DNA from: Myxococcota bacterium
GTDB taxonomy: Bacteria; Myxococcota_C; UBA6777
Length of the DNA: 14,407 nucleotides
Direction: 5' to 3'
Assembly (NCBI GenBank): GCA_963169055.1
Contig: CAUJFU010000043.1
Span: forward strand, 1 to 14,407
Part shown: positions 7,574 through 13,798 of the stretch, in pieces
How the letters are laid out: every line of letters starts with the position of its first letter
Position numbering within the stretch: position 1 is the stretch's first letter
Notes under the pieces: generated by a model
The model's input: the letters and a program-made list of their open reading frames with translations, nothing else
Database searches by the model: none
What the model was told of the DNA's origin: nothing
Translations under genes and position numbers: made by a program

Positions 7574-7719
7574 AACGTCGTTTCTTCCCTTTGCAAGAGG
7601 TCTTTGGGCAGATAACGTCATTTCTTCCCTTTGCAAGAGGTCTTTTGGGCAGATAACGTCATTTCTTCCCTTTGCAAGGGGTCTTTGGGCAGATAACGTC
7701 GTTTCTTCCCTTTGCAAGG
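7574..7719. repeat. 40-bp direct tandem repeat, about 3.6 copies
   Basis: The units are 7574-7613 (40 bp), 7614-7654 (41 bp, one extra T), 7655-7694 (40 bp) and a partial 7695-7719. Each begins AACGTC[GA]TTTCTTCCC, continues TTTGCAAG[AG]GG and ends TTTGGGCAGAT. Units differ by only one to three bases. The middle of each has an imperfect dyad, CCCT-TTGCAA-[GA]GG. The unit length is not a multiple of three and no credible reading frame spans the array. There are no unique spacers, so it is not CRISPR. It lies 33 bases upstream of the 210-aa gene's start codon. A regulator-binding array, a replication-type iteron cluster or a plain minisatellite are all possible. Confidence 0.9.
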
Positions 7720-8283
7720 ACGGTTTCAAGGTTAAGAGCGCGAAACCAAAGGAGCAAGAGTGGTCTGTGGGTTTTGATACACGAAATCAAGGAAAAGACC
7801 GTGGATACGAGAAAACAGCACTGATAAAAAGAAGGAAGAGGACCATCTGGTCGGAGTGAGGGTCTATGCTTGGGCGCGATCGGACGCGTAGAAGCCCTCA
7901 ACACAAGCGTGGTTTGGCGCAAAGCTGTGAGGCGGGTCACAGAGAAAGTGCTTTGATCTTGGGGCGATGAATAATTTTTGACATTTGTGGTCAGAGGAGG
8001 CACAACCAAGGAGACCGCAGCGCTCTTCGTCAAAATACAGGAGAAACGCTGCGCTTTGGGTTTGGCCTCGCGAGAGGTGAAGTCAGAAGCAAGCATGAGG
8101 CTTTTGTGTGGTTTGGCGTGTGGCCTTTTTCGCCAAGGACGGGGTAAAAGGCCAAGACATCGACAGGACCAAGGAAGAAGCTGCGGTAGAATGTGTTGCT
8201 CAGATGTTGTTTGTGGAAGATGTATTGTTTTTCTTGTCGTGTGTTAGATCTCAGCGGGATCGGGAGACCGATCAAGCGAAGGG
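7720..8283. other. Gap with no convincing gene
   Basis: About 560 bases lie between the repeat array and the HEAT-repeat gene. Open frames here are short, lack ribosome sites and have implausible compositions. Two small dyads are visible: GACCA-TC-TGGTC (7841-7852) and CTGTGA-GGCGGG-TCACAG (7925-7942). A perfect TTGACA at 7978-7983 has no -10 at the right spacing. The promoter of the HEAT-repeat gene is expected somewhere before 8284. An unannotated small RNA cannot be excluded. Confidence 0.4.
8258..8273 (+). promoter_or_regulatory. GAGA-tetraloop hairpin just before the HEAT-repeat gene
   Basis: GATCGG (8258-8263) and CCGATC (8268-8273) pair perfectly around GAGA, a GNRA-type tetraloop. 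The hairpin ends 4 bases before the GAAGGG ribosome site (8278-8283) and 19 bases before the preferred ATG at 8293. Such a leader hairpin could affect mRNA stability or translation. This is inference from position only. Confidence 0.4.
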
Positions 8284-8292
8284 ATGGGAAGT

Positions 8293-9057
8293 ATGGATAA
8301 ATCATCAAAGTCGAGGCAGCGATTGGGATTGGTCGAGACACCTATACGCAGCGCAGAAAAAAGCGGAATGACGAGCGGGATGCGCCCCTCCTTTGGAGGT
8401 GCAACGGAGACAGCAAGCCGTCCGCAAATGCAACAAGCCACCGCCGTTGTGGGAGTAGGTGTTCAGACACGACCCAAGATGCCCGAAGTTGCGCAGCGTG
8501 GACACGCAAACGCCGATCTTCAACGTCGGCGCGAAAGCGCCCTGTTGATTATGCAACTCAACGAGAAACGTCGCCGAGACCAACAGATGGGCTATTATGA
8601 GGCCCATCGCCGTCGCGAGCCGGGCTTGGAACCCTTGCGGTTTCAAGCGTTGTCAGGTGCCAACGTGCAAACGCGGATGGAAGCCCTTGAGGGCTTGGTC
8701 GCCTTGCAACCACACGCAGCGGTGACGTACTCTACGTTGCAAAGTGTCCTTGAAGAACGGCAGGAAGCGCCCGAACTACGAGTGAAAGCACTCGAATTGT
8801 TGGCGGCGTACCCTCCACCGCTCGAAGAGGATCGATTGATGGAGTTGATGATCGCGAGTGCGTGGGACAAAGAGATCACTGTGCGGAAAGCAGCGACGCG
8901 GGCTCTTGCAGCGCATCCTGATCCGCGCTCACTTGGCCCGTTGATGGGGCTTTTGGGAACCAAAGATCCAGAGCTTCGCCAACTTGCCGAGCGTTCTTTG
9001 TCCAAGATCGCAGCGGATCTCGGACCTCCGCCCGAACGTATAGACGGAGATACATAA
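8293..9057 (+). CDS. HEAT-repeat protein
   Basis: Two in-frame ATGs are possible, at 8284 and 8293. The second has GAAGGG nine bases upstream, while the first abuts it directly, so 8293 is preferred (254 aa). The first 100 or so residues are polar, rich in Arg, Gln, Ser and Thr, and probably disordered or coiled near the LLIMQLNEKRRRDQQ segment. The C-terminal half has four HEAT-like helical repeats, roughly at residues 124-143, 160-175, 193-210 and 224-242 of the 254-aa form. They show patterns such as ELRVKALELLAAYP, TVRKAATRALAAHPDP and ELRQLAERSLSKIA. HEAT repeats form protein-binding solenoids. No signal peptide or catalytic domain is seen, so it is probably cytoplasmic. It precedes the transporter gene by 59 bases and may share its transcript. 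Confidence 0.75.
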   Translation: MDKSSKSRQRLGLVETPIRSAEKSGMTSGMRPSFGGATETASRPQMQQATAVVGVGVQTRPKMPEVAQRGHANADLQRRRESALLIMQLNEKRRRDQQMGYYEAHRRREPGLEPLRFQALSGANVQTRMEALEGLVALQPHAAVTYSTLQSVLEERQEAPELRVKALELLAAYPPPLEEDRLMELMIASAWDKEITVRKAATRALAAHPDPRSLGPLMGLLGTKDPELRQLAERSLSKIAADLGPPPERIDGDT

Positions 9058-9116
9058 GGTGGAGCGCGCCTTGTCGTGGGCGTTGCATCCTCACCACGCC
9101 AAGGAGATTTCCGAAG

Positions 9117-10943
9117 ATGCACGAAGGTCACGCAAAAAGTTCGATGGGAGTGGGGTTTTGGGTCGGATTGATCGGTTTTTTGTTGTTGTGGGGAGCGGTA
9201 CAATCGGGTTTCTGGCAACCTCGTTCGGGCCATGAAGGTCTTTTGATCGGTCGGATGTTGGCGATTACATGGTTGATGGCGGCTTGGTGGATGTCTGAAG
9301 CCTTGCCGATCCCGATCACTTCGCTGTTGCCGTTGGTTCTGCTTCCGATGGCGGGGATCATGTCTGGTGACAAGGTCGCGCATGAGTACACGAACGAAGT
9401 GATTTTTTTGTTTATGGGGGGATTCTTTCTTGCGCTGTCTTTGCAAAAATGGGGGGTGCATCGGCGGATGGCGCTGCATCTGGTGTTGCGAACGGGAGGG
9501 GGTCACCCCCGTTGGTTGATCTTGGGGTTTATGGTGGCCTGTGCGTTTTTGTCGATGTGGATGAGCAACACAGCAACGGTCGTGATGTTGATGCCGATCG
9601 CCGTGTCTGTGATCCACCTGATGAAAGAAGAACAAGGCGATGCCGCCGTTCAGATGGGGCAAGTTTTGTTGCTGGGCCTCGCCTACGCTGCAAGCATCGG
9701 TGGAATGGCGACCTTGGTGGGGACACCGCCCAACCTTTCCTTTGCGCGAATCTATAAAATGTATTTCCCAAACGCTCCCGAAGTGTCATTTGTCGAGTGG
9801 CTCAAGTTCGGATTACCCATCACCTTCGTGCTGTTGCCGACCTTTTGGCTTTTCATGGTGTTTGTGCTGTTCCGTCGCCCTCTTCAAGAAGTGCGGGCAG
9901 GCGGCAACGTGCGAGTGTGGTTAGAAGAACAACTCGCAGCGATGGGGCCGATGCGCATCCAAGAAAAAGCTGTCTTGTTAGTCTTTGCGATCACAGCCTT
10001 CTTGTGGGTGTTTCGCGTAGATATCCAAATGGGTCCATCGTTTCGCATTCCCGGCTGGATGGGCGCTTTAGGTCTCTACCACAACGTCAAAACGGTGCGC
10101 TACGAGCCGTTGAAAACGATTGCCCAACGTAAGCAACACCCAACCGCTCCAAACAAACCAAGTGCTGCGCTATCCAAGCCGAGTGTCGCGCTATCCAAGC
10201 CGAGTGTCGCGCTATCCAAGCCGAGTGTCGCGCTATCCAAGCCGAGTGTTGCGCTATCCAAGCCGAGTGTTGCGCTATCCAAGCCCATCCAAGCGTCGCC
10301 CAAGCCGAGTGGCGAGTTGTATGTGCGCCGAGAGATCGTGCGGCGCAAGCCGCTGTTTGGGGACGGTGTGGTGGCGATGATGATGGCGTTATTGTTGTTT
10401 TTGATGCCGGCGGGCGGTGGGGAGCGCTTGTTGGACTGGGAGAATGCGAAAGAGATCCCGTGGGGAATGTTGTTGCTGTTTGGAGGCGGATTTGCCCTTG
10501 CTGCGGGGATTCAATCAAGCGGGATGAGTGCGTGGATTGGTGAGATATTCCGTTGGCCGGGCTTATCGGCCTTTGGAACTCTAGGGATTATCTTGTTTCT
10601 CTGCTTTTTGATCACCTTTGTGACGGAATTTACATCGAACACCGCCACAACAGAGATCTCTTTAGCGATGATCGCGCCCGTGGTTGCGACGTTTGGTGGG
10701 ACGGGTGTGCATCCTTACTTGTTGATGGTGCCGATCACCATCGCGGCTTCGTGCGCATTTATGATGCCGGTGGCAACGCCGCCAAACGCGATCGTCTATG
10801 CCACAGGGATCGTCTCCATGCGTACGATGGTGCGCGCCGGCTTTTGGCTCAACCTGATATCAGCGGTCTTGATCGCGCTTCTGTTGTACGGGATCTTTTG
10901 GTGGATGGGGATTCCACTGCGGGTCAAACCTGATTGGCTTTGA
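9117..10943 (+). CDS. DASS/SLC13-family anion:sodium symporter with a tandem-repeat insert
   Basis: The 608-aa polytopic membrane protein has both signature SNT motifs of the divalent anion:Na+ symporter family: SNTATVVMLMPIA (150-162), followed by GTPPN (202-206), and SNTATTEISLAMIAP (507-521), followed by ATPPN (553-557). The IPWGMLLLFGGGFALA hairpin block precedes the second. These sites bind Na+ and the carboxylate or sulfate substrate in known members. Substrates of the family include di- and tricarboxylates and sulfate, and the one used here cannot be told. Family members are usually about 450-500 aa. The extra length is mainly a region between the helix at 284-300 and the helix at about 410-425, containing six SKPSVAL-type heptapeptides. 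By family topology this loop is likely periplasmic (inference). AAGGAG lies 10 bases before the ATG. The gene converges with the small gene ending at 11099. Confidence 0.9.
   Translation: MHEGHAKSSMGVGFWVGLIGFLLLWGAVQSGFWQPRSGHEGLLIGRMLAITWLMAAWWMSEALPIPITSLLPLVLLPMAGIMSGDKVAHEYTNEVIFLFMGGFFLALSLQKWGVHRRMALHLVLRTGGGHPRWLILGFMVACAFLSMWMSNTATVVMLMPIAVSVIHLMKEEQGDAAVQMGQVLLLGLAYAASIGGMATLVGTPPNLSFARIYKMYFPNAPEVSFVEWLKFGLPITFVLLPTFWLFMVFVLFRRPLQEVRAGGNVRVWLEEQLAAMGPMRIQEKAVLLVFAITAFLWVFRVDIQMGPSFRIPGWMGALGLYHNVKTVRYEPLKTIAQRKQHPTAPNKPSAALSKPSVALSKPSVALSKPSVALSKPSVALSKPSVALSKPIQASPKPSGELYVRREIVRRKPLFGDGVVAMMMALLLFLMPAGGGERLLDWENAKEIPWGMLLLFGGGFALAAGIQSSGMSAWIGEIFRWPGLSAFGTLGIILFLCFLITFVTEFTSNTATTEISLAMIAPVVATFGGTGVHPYLLMVPITIAASCAFMMPVATPPNAIVYATGIVSMRTMVRAGFWLNLISAVLIALLLYGIFWWMGIPLRVKPDWL
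10158..10283 (+). repeat. 21-bp tandem repeat coding PSVALSK heptapeptides
   Basis: There are six head-to-tail 21-bp units in frame with the transporter. Unit 1 (10158-10178) codes PSAALSK. Units 2-4 are identical and use GTC for Val. Units 5-6 are identical to each other and use GTT. A degenerate seventh unit follows at 10284-10304. The near-identity at DNA level suggests recent slippage or unequal exchange. Gain or loss of a unit keeps the frame and only changes the loop length. Confidence 0.97.
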
Positions 10944-10988
10944 TCATGGCTCAAACCGAATCGCTTGGTGGGGAGGTGGATAGTCGAA

Positions 10989-11087
10989 CGGCCCGAAAGA
11001 AAGGCCGATAGCAGGTGAGTGTGGGCAGGAGGGGGGGGAAAAGAGATGCACCGCAATAAGCAGCCGATGGGATCGTGAGAATCGGCT
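10989..11087. terminator. Two inverted repeats between convergent genes
   Basis: The first is CGGCC (10989-10993) with GGCCG (11003-11007), with a 9-nt loop. The second is AGCCGAT (11062-11068) with ATCGGCT (11081-11087), with a 12-nt loop. Both lie in the 155-base gap between the transporter stop and the stop of the minus-strand gene. Neither is followed by a clear T run on either strand, so they are candidate rather than typical intrinsic terminators. A run of eight G (11031-11038) lies between them. Confidence 0.35.
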
Positions 11088-11098
11088 GAGGGCGGGGA

Positions 11099-11611
11099 TT
11101 AGAGGTCGTATCCTTCGGCGTCGATACCTACTTCGTCGCGGAGTTCGTATTTATGGAGTTCGTGGAGAAGTTCTTCGCAGAGTTCTCCAAGGTCGGCGTG
11201 GTTTTCGTCGGTGTAGAAAGTGAGGTAGTCGCCTGCTTCTGTTTCGAGTTCGCCGTCGGCTTCGGGATATTCCCATTCCTTCATCATCGCGAGCGCTTCG
11301 CCACTAAAGTCGACATCGCCATCGTTGACAAGAACGTCGAGTTGGACACCATCGCGGTTTTTCTTAAGGATCAGTAGCTCTGCTTCGTCTTTATTCAATT
11401 TGTACACGGTGAAGACCGCGCCTCGTCCGGCGTTTTTAGAAAACTCGCGTACGATATCGCGGATTTCACGGACTTGTGCAGTGTCACCGTCCTCCACAAC
11501 TTCTTCGACGATCACGGTTTGCGCGGGTGGCTCGGCGCTGCTGTTGAAGAAGACAAAGTAGACAACGAGGATCACGACAAAAACGATAATACCGATGACA
11601 ACGGGACTCAT
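11099..11611 (-). CDS. Small membrane-anchored acidic protein, hypothetical
   Basis: The ATG at 11611 has GGAGG six bases upstream, which decides it against a longer frame from 11638. The 170-aa product begins with one strong hydrophobic helix (about 4-22) and almost no positive N-region, then a short linker (SSAEPPAQ). A clearly acidic soluble domain follows, rich in Glu and Asp, with patches such as VIVEEVVEDGD and a helical LGELCEELLHELHKYEL near the C-terminus. It is likely a single-pass protein with N-terminal anchor, and which face holds the domain is uncertain. I recognise no family. It lies downstream of the CAP-domain gene on the same strand, 176 bases away, and may or may not share its transcript. 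Confidence 0.75.
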   Translation of the reverse strand: MSPVVIGIIVFVVILVVYFVFFNSSAEPPAQTVIVEEVVEDGDTAQVREIRDIVREFSKNAGRGAVFTVYKLNKDEAELLILKKNRDGVQLDVLVNDGDVDFSGEALAMMKEWEYPEADGELETEAGDYLTFYTDENHADLGELCEELLHELHKYELRDEVGIDAEGYDL

Positions 11612-11636
11612 GTGTAACCTCCAACAGTGTGGGTTC

Positions 11637-11656
11637 AAGGTCTATTTCGAGACCTT
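11637..11656. promoter_or_regulatory. Perfect 7-bp inverted repeat in the leader of the acidic protein gene
   Basis: AAGGTCT (11637-11643) and AGACCTT (11650-11656) pair around ATTTCG, 26-45 bases upstream of the ATG at 11611 and downstream of the CAP gene stop. On the minus strand no T run follows, so termination of the CAP transcript here is doubtful. An operator or leader hairpin is equally possible. Confidence 0.3.
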
Positions 11657-11787
11657 TTGTGCTTGTTGTTTTGTGCGGGGAGGGATGTCTTCGATGTTGT
11701 TAGGGTGATCAGGCTCCCACGCGGCGCTACACTATATAGGGTTATTGTGTCCAACTGAAAAGGGGAGAACAAAAAAATCTTTGCATC

Positions 11788-13107
11788 TCAAAGTGCAGAG
11801 ACAAATACTTGGACAAAGTAAAAGCGGCCTGATGAGGAGGGATAGGCAGCGATACCTGTCCAAAGAAGGTCTGGATGAAGCAGATTCCTTCGATGTACGG
11901 GGCTTTCGACCCACAAACGAAGCGCTTCTTCGGGAGTACGAGCCACCACGATATTTTCGCGAGCGTTGCGGGCAGGCCAACCAAGCTCTTTGAAACGCTG
12001 CGCAAAACTGCCTTTTTTGGGGGAGTTGTGCCCAAAGAATCCTTGTTTGACCATCTCTTCGGCATGCTCATAAGCAAAGCGATCAAGGCGGTGGTGTCGG
12101 CGAAAAAGCACGAGTTCACGGTGCGATCGCACCGCGTTCAGCAGTTCCCACAAGCGATGTGCTGCGGCGGTGCTATTAAGCAAAACAGGCCGATGCTTGG
12201 GGGCAGAAGAAGCCCCCCAAAGAGCGTGAAGCTGTTGTTGCCAATGCGTACGCCAAAGGGTTTCGGGGGTGTGCGGCGGCTTGTAGATATCGACGGCCCA
12301 CTGAGCGGAGATCCACGGGCCACGGTGATCACGAGCAATAAACTGGATCTGAAAACGACCGTCTCTTGGGGGATTCCATTGAAAAGAGAGCAGATTTCCG
12401 ATGTATTGGGCGGTGAGCGTTTGTGTGCGTGCGTCTGGATGGCCGATCACCACGCTGTCCAATTGAAAAGGTTTTAGAACTGTAGCCCGCAAATGCAGGG
12501 CTTGTCCAAAGGCCGACCATCGGGGGCTTGGGGCGATCTCAAAAGCGCGGCGTACAAAAAGAATCACACAGATACGTTGTTGTTTGGAACGGATCGCAAG
12601 GCCCATACGGTTAAAGCGCTGTTCGGCCAAACGTTGCGCAAGCGCATCTTGAAGTTGCTTCCACAACAGAGATTCTTGTGTAAAAGCCATCGCGAAGATC
12701 TGGAGTTGGAGATCGCTGCGCCCGCTCAGGGAGAGTGCTGCTTGAACGCGCTCGTGAGAGAGCCGACGGCTCGGAGCACGGGCAAGATAAGACGCAAGCA
12801 GCGCAGCAGCCTCACGAAGACCGTTGTCCGACTGCGGCAGATCGAAGGGTTGAGCGTTGTACCACAGAGAGAGTCGTTGCAAAAGTGCTTGTTCTTGTTT
12901 ACTCTCTGCTTTTTGGGGCCATGGTGTGTGAAGGTAGTCGTAATGTAAGGGCCGCGCTTGCGCGAAGAAAACGCCAAAAACAAGCAGACCACACCCGCCC
13001 ATCCAAATTCGGATCTGACGCAAGATTTGTTTGCGACGTGTGTTTTGTGCGTTGGCATCGGTCTTTTGGCTTGTCAGGTCATGCGTTGTATTGTGGGAGG
13101 CTTGCAT
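11788..13107 (-). CDS. Secreted CAP/SCP-domain protein with degenerate N-terminal half
   Basis: The 439-aa frame starts at an ATG at 13107 with no obvious ribosome site. A positive stretch (RRKQILRQIR, 24-33) and a hydrophobic core (36-50) ending in AQA look like a signal sequence or anchor, so starting at the internal Met36 (13002) would lose its positive region. After a helical part (about 70-195) comes a beta-rich, Ig-like stretch (about 200-275). A C-terminal CAP domain follows (about 318-439) with the bacterial YkwD-type pattern: YEHAEEM (H348), GFFGHNSPKKG (H360), RENIVVA (E384), LWVESPVHRRNLLHPDLLWTGIA (E401, H405). The cavity His/Glu residues are kept. This architecture is familiar from myxobacterial CAP proteins. 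The biochemical role of bacterial CAP domains is mostly unknown. It is divergent from the Cys-rich gene with essentially no space between the start codons. Confidence 0.85.
   Translation of the reverse strand: MQASHNTTHDLTSQKTDANAQNTRRKQILRQIRIWMGGCGLLVFGVFFAQARPLHYDYLHTPWPQKAESKQEQALLQRLSLWYNAQPFDLPQSDNGLREAAALLASYLARAPSRRLSHERVQAALSLSGRSDLQLQIFAMAFTQESLLWKQLQDALAQRLAEQRFNRMGLAIRSKQQRICVILFVRRAFEIAPSPRWSAFGQALHLRATVLKPFQLDSVVIGHPDARTQTLTAQYIGNLLSFQWNPPRDGRFQIQFIARDHRGPWISAQWAVDIYKPPHTPETLWRTHWQQQLHALWGASSAPKHRPVLLNSTAAAHRLWELLNAVRSHRELVLFRRHHRLDRFAYEHAEEMVKQGFFGHNSPKKGSFAQRFKELGWPARNARENIVVARTPEEALRLWVESPVHRRNLLHPDLLWTGIAAYPSSSGRFYFVQVFVSAL
13095..13100 (+). promoter_or_regulatory. Ribosome-binding site deciding the start of the Cys-rich gene
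   Basis: GGGAGG ends 5 bases before the ATG at 13106 and 8 bases before the ATG at 13109. It favours 13109 (or 13106) over the longer in-frame start at 13031, which would begin deep inside the opposing CAP gene. Confidence 0.7.
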
Positions 13108-13108
13108 G

Positions 13109-13798
13109 ATGGATGTTTTTCTACCCCGTCACAAGGGATGGTTTGTATCCTTTGGGGTGTGTGTTGTGGTGTTGTGGGCGGCGTGTACTCCGTCCACGGA
13201 GCCGTTGCCGTGTGATACGTCGGATGATTGCCCTAGCGCACAGCGTTGTCAACAACACAAGTGTATCTCTCGCGTGCGCTGTTCGTTGGCGAGTGCCGCG
13301 CTGGTTTGTTTACCAAGCGAAGCGTGTGTGGATGGATTTTGCCGCCCCAACACGACTCCCCAAGGCAAATGCACCACGAACCAAGACTGCGAACAACCCA
13401 AAATCTGCGACACCGCCGCTCAACGGTGTGTCCGCTGTTTGCGCGATGATGACTGCCCGATATCCGATCGATGCAACCTCGCCAATCTGTGTACTCCCAA
13501 AAACACCGAAACCACCGCAGAATCCGTCCCCGATGGAGAGAATGTCCCCGAATCCACAGGCAAATGCGCTTCGGATGTAGACTGCAAAGACAAGCCCAAC
13601 CATTACTGCGATCTGATCGCACAAACCTGCAAAGTCCGCACAGGCTCCTCCTGCCAAAGCGACAAAAACTGCCCGAGCAAGCAGCATTGCGTCAACAACG
13701 CCTGCACCTTGGGATGGCGCTCTTGCTCGACCAGCCCAACAGCTTGTGAAGCCGATTTCGAATGCCGAAACAACCTGTGTTATCCGAAGGTTTGTTAA
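13109..13798 (+). CDS. Cysteine-module lipoprotein-like protein, ended by an in-frame TAA
   Basis: The 229-aa product begins with a positively charged region and a hydrophobic core that ends in LWAAC (Cys26). This is a lipobox-like site, although Trp at -3 is atypical, so it is probably an exported lipoprotein. The mature part is a string of short disulfide-type modules with the pattern C-x5-C-x5/6-C, for example CDTSDDC, CTTNQDC, CASDVDC and CQSDKNC, each followed by a Q/H..C element. Such 'TxxDC' modules are common in surface proteins of Myxococcota-like bacteria. A Glu/Thr/Pro-rich spacer lies at about 132-149. The frame ends at TAA (13796-13798) inside what would be another module, and the same frame stays open and Cys-rich to the window edge. 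The AC-rich codon content from about 13330 onward contrasts with the GT-rich + strand of its neighbours and partly reflects the Cys/Thr/Pro/Asn/Lys composition. Confidence 0.8.
   Translation: MDVFLPRHKGWFVSFGVCVVVLWAACTPSTEPLPCDTSDDCPSAQRCQQHKCISRVRCSLASAALVCLPSEACVDGFCRPNTTPQGKCTTNQDCEQPKICDTAAQRCVRCLRDDDCPISDRCNLANLCTPKNTETTAESVPDGENVPESTGKCASDVDCKDKPNHYCDLIAQTCKVRTGSSCQSDKNCPSKQHCVNNACTLGWRSCSTSPTACEADFECRNNLCYPKVC

Noticed and set aside
7574-7719. CRISPR array
   Set aside because: The repeats are contiguous without unique spacers, and no cas-like gene is nearby.
7978-7983. Perfect TTGACA as a promoter -35
   Set aside because: No acceptable -10 hexamer lies 16-18 bases downstream on the + strand.
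7659-8096. Minus-strand frame of 145 codons running into the 40-bp repeats
   Set aside because: It has no ribosome site and a Ser/Thr/Leu/Pro-rich product with no pattern, and its end is formed by a repeat whose unit is not a multiple of three.
8643-9662. Minus-strand frame of 339 codons
   Set aside because: It is antisense to the HEAT-repeat and transporter genes, and its His/Gln/Arg/Pro-rich product is typical of a shadow frame.
10087-10518. Minus-strand frame with a WIAQHSA-type repeat
   Set aside because: It is the reverse reading of the 21-bp transporter repeat. The plus frame carries both SNT motifs and membrane helices.
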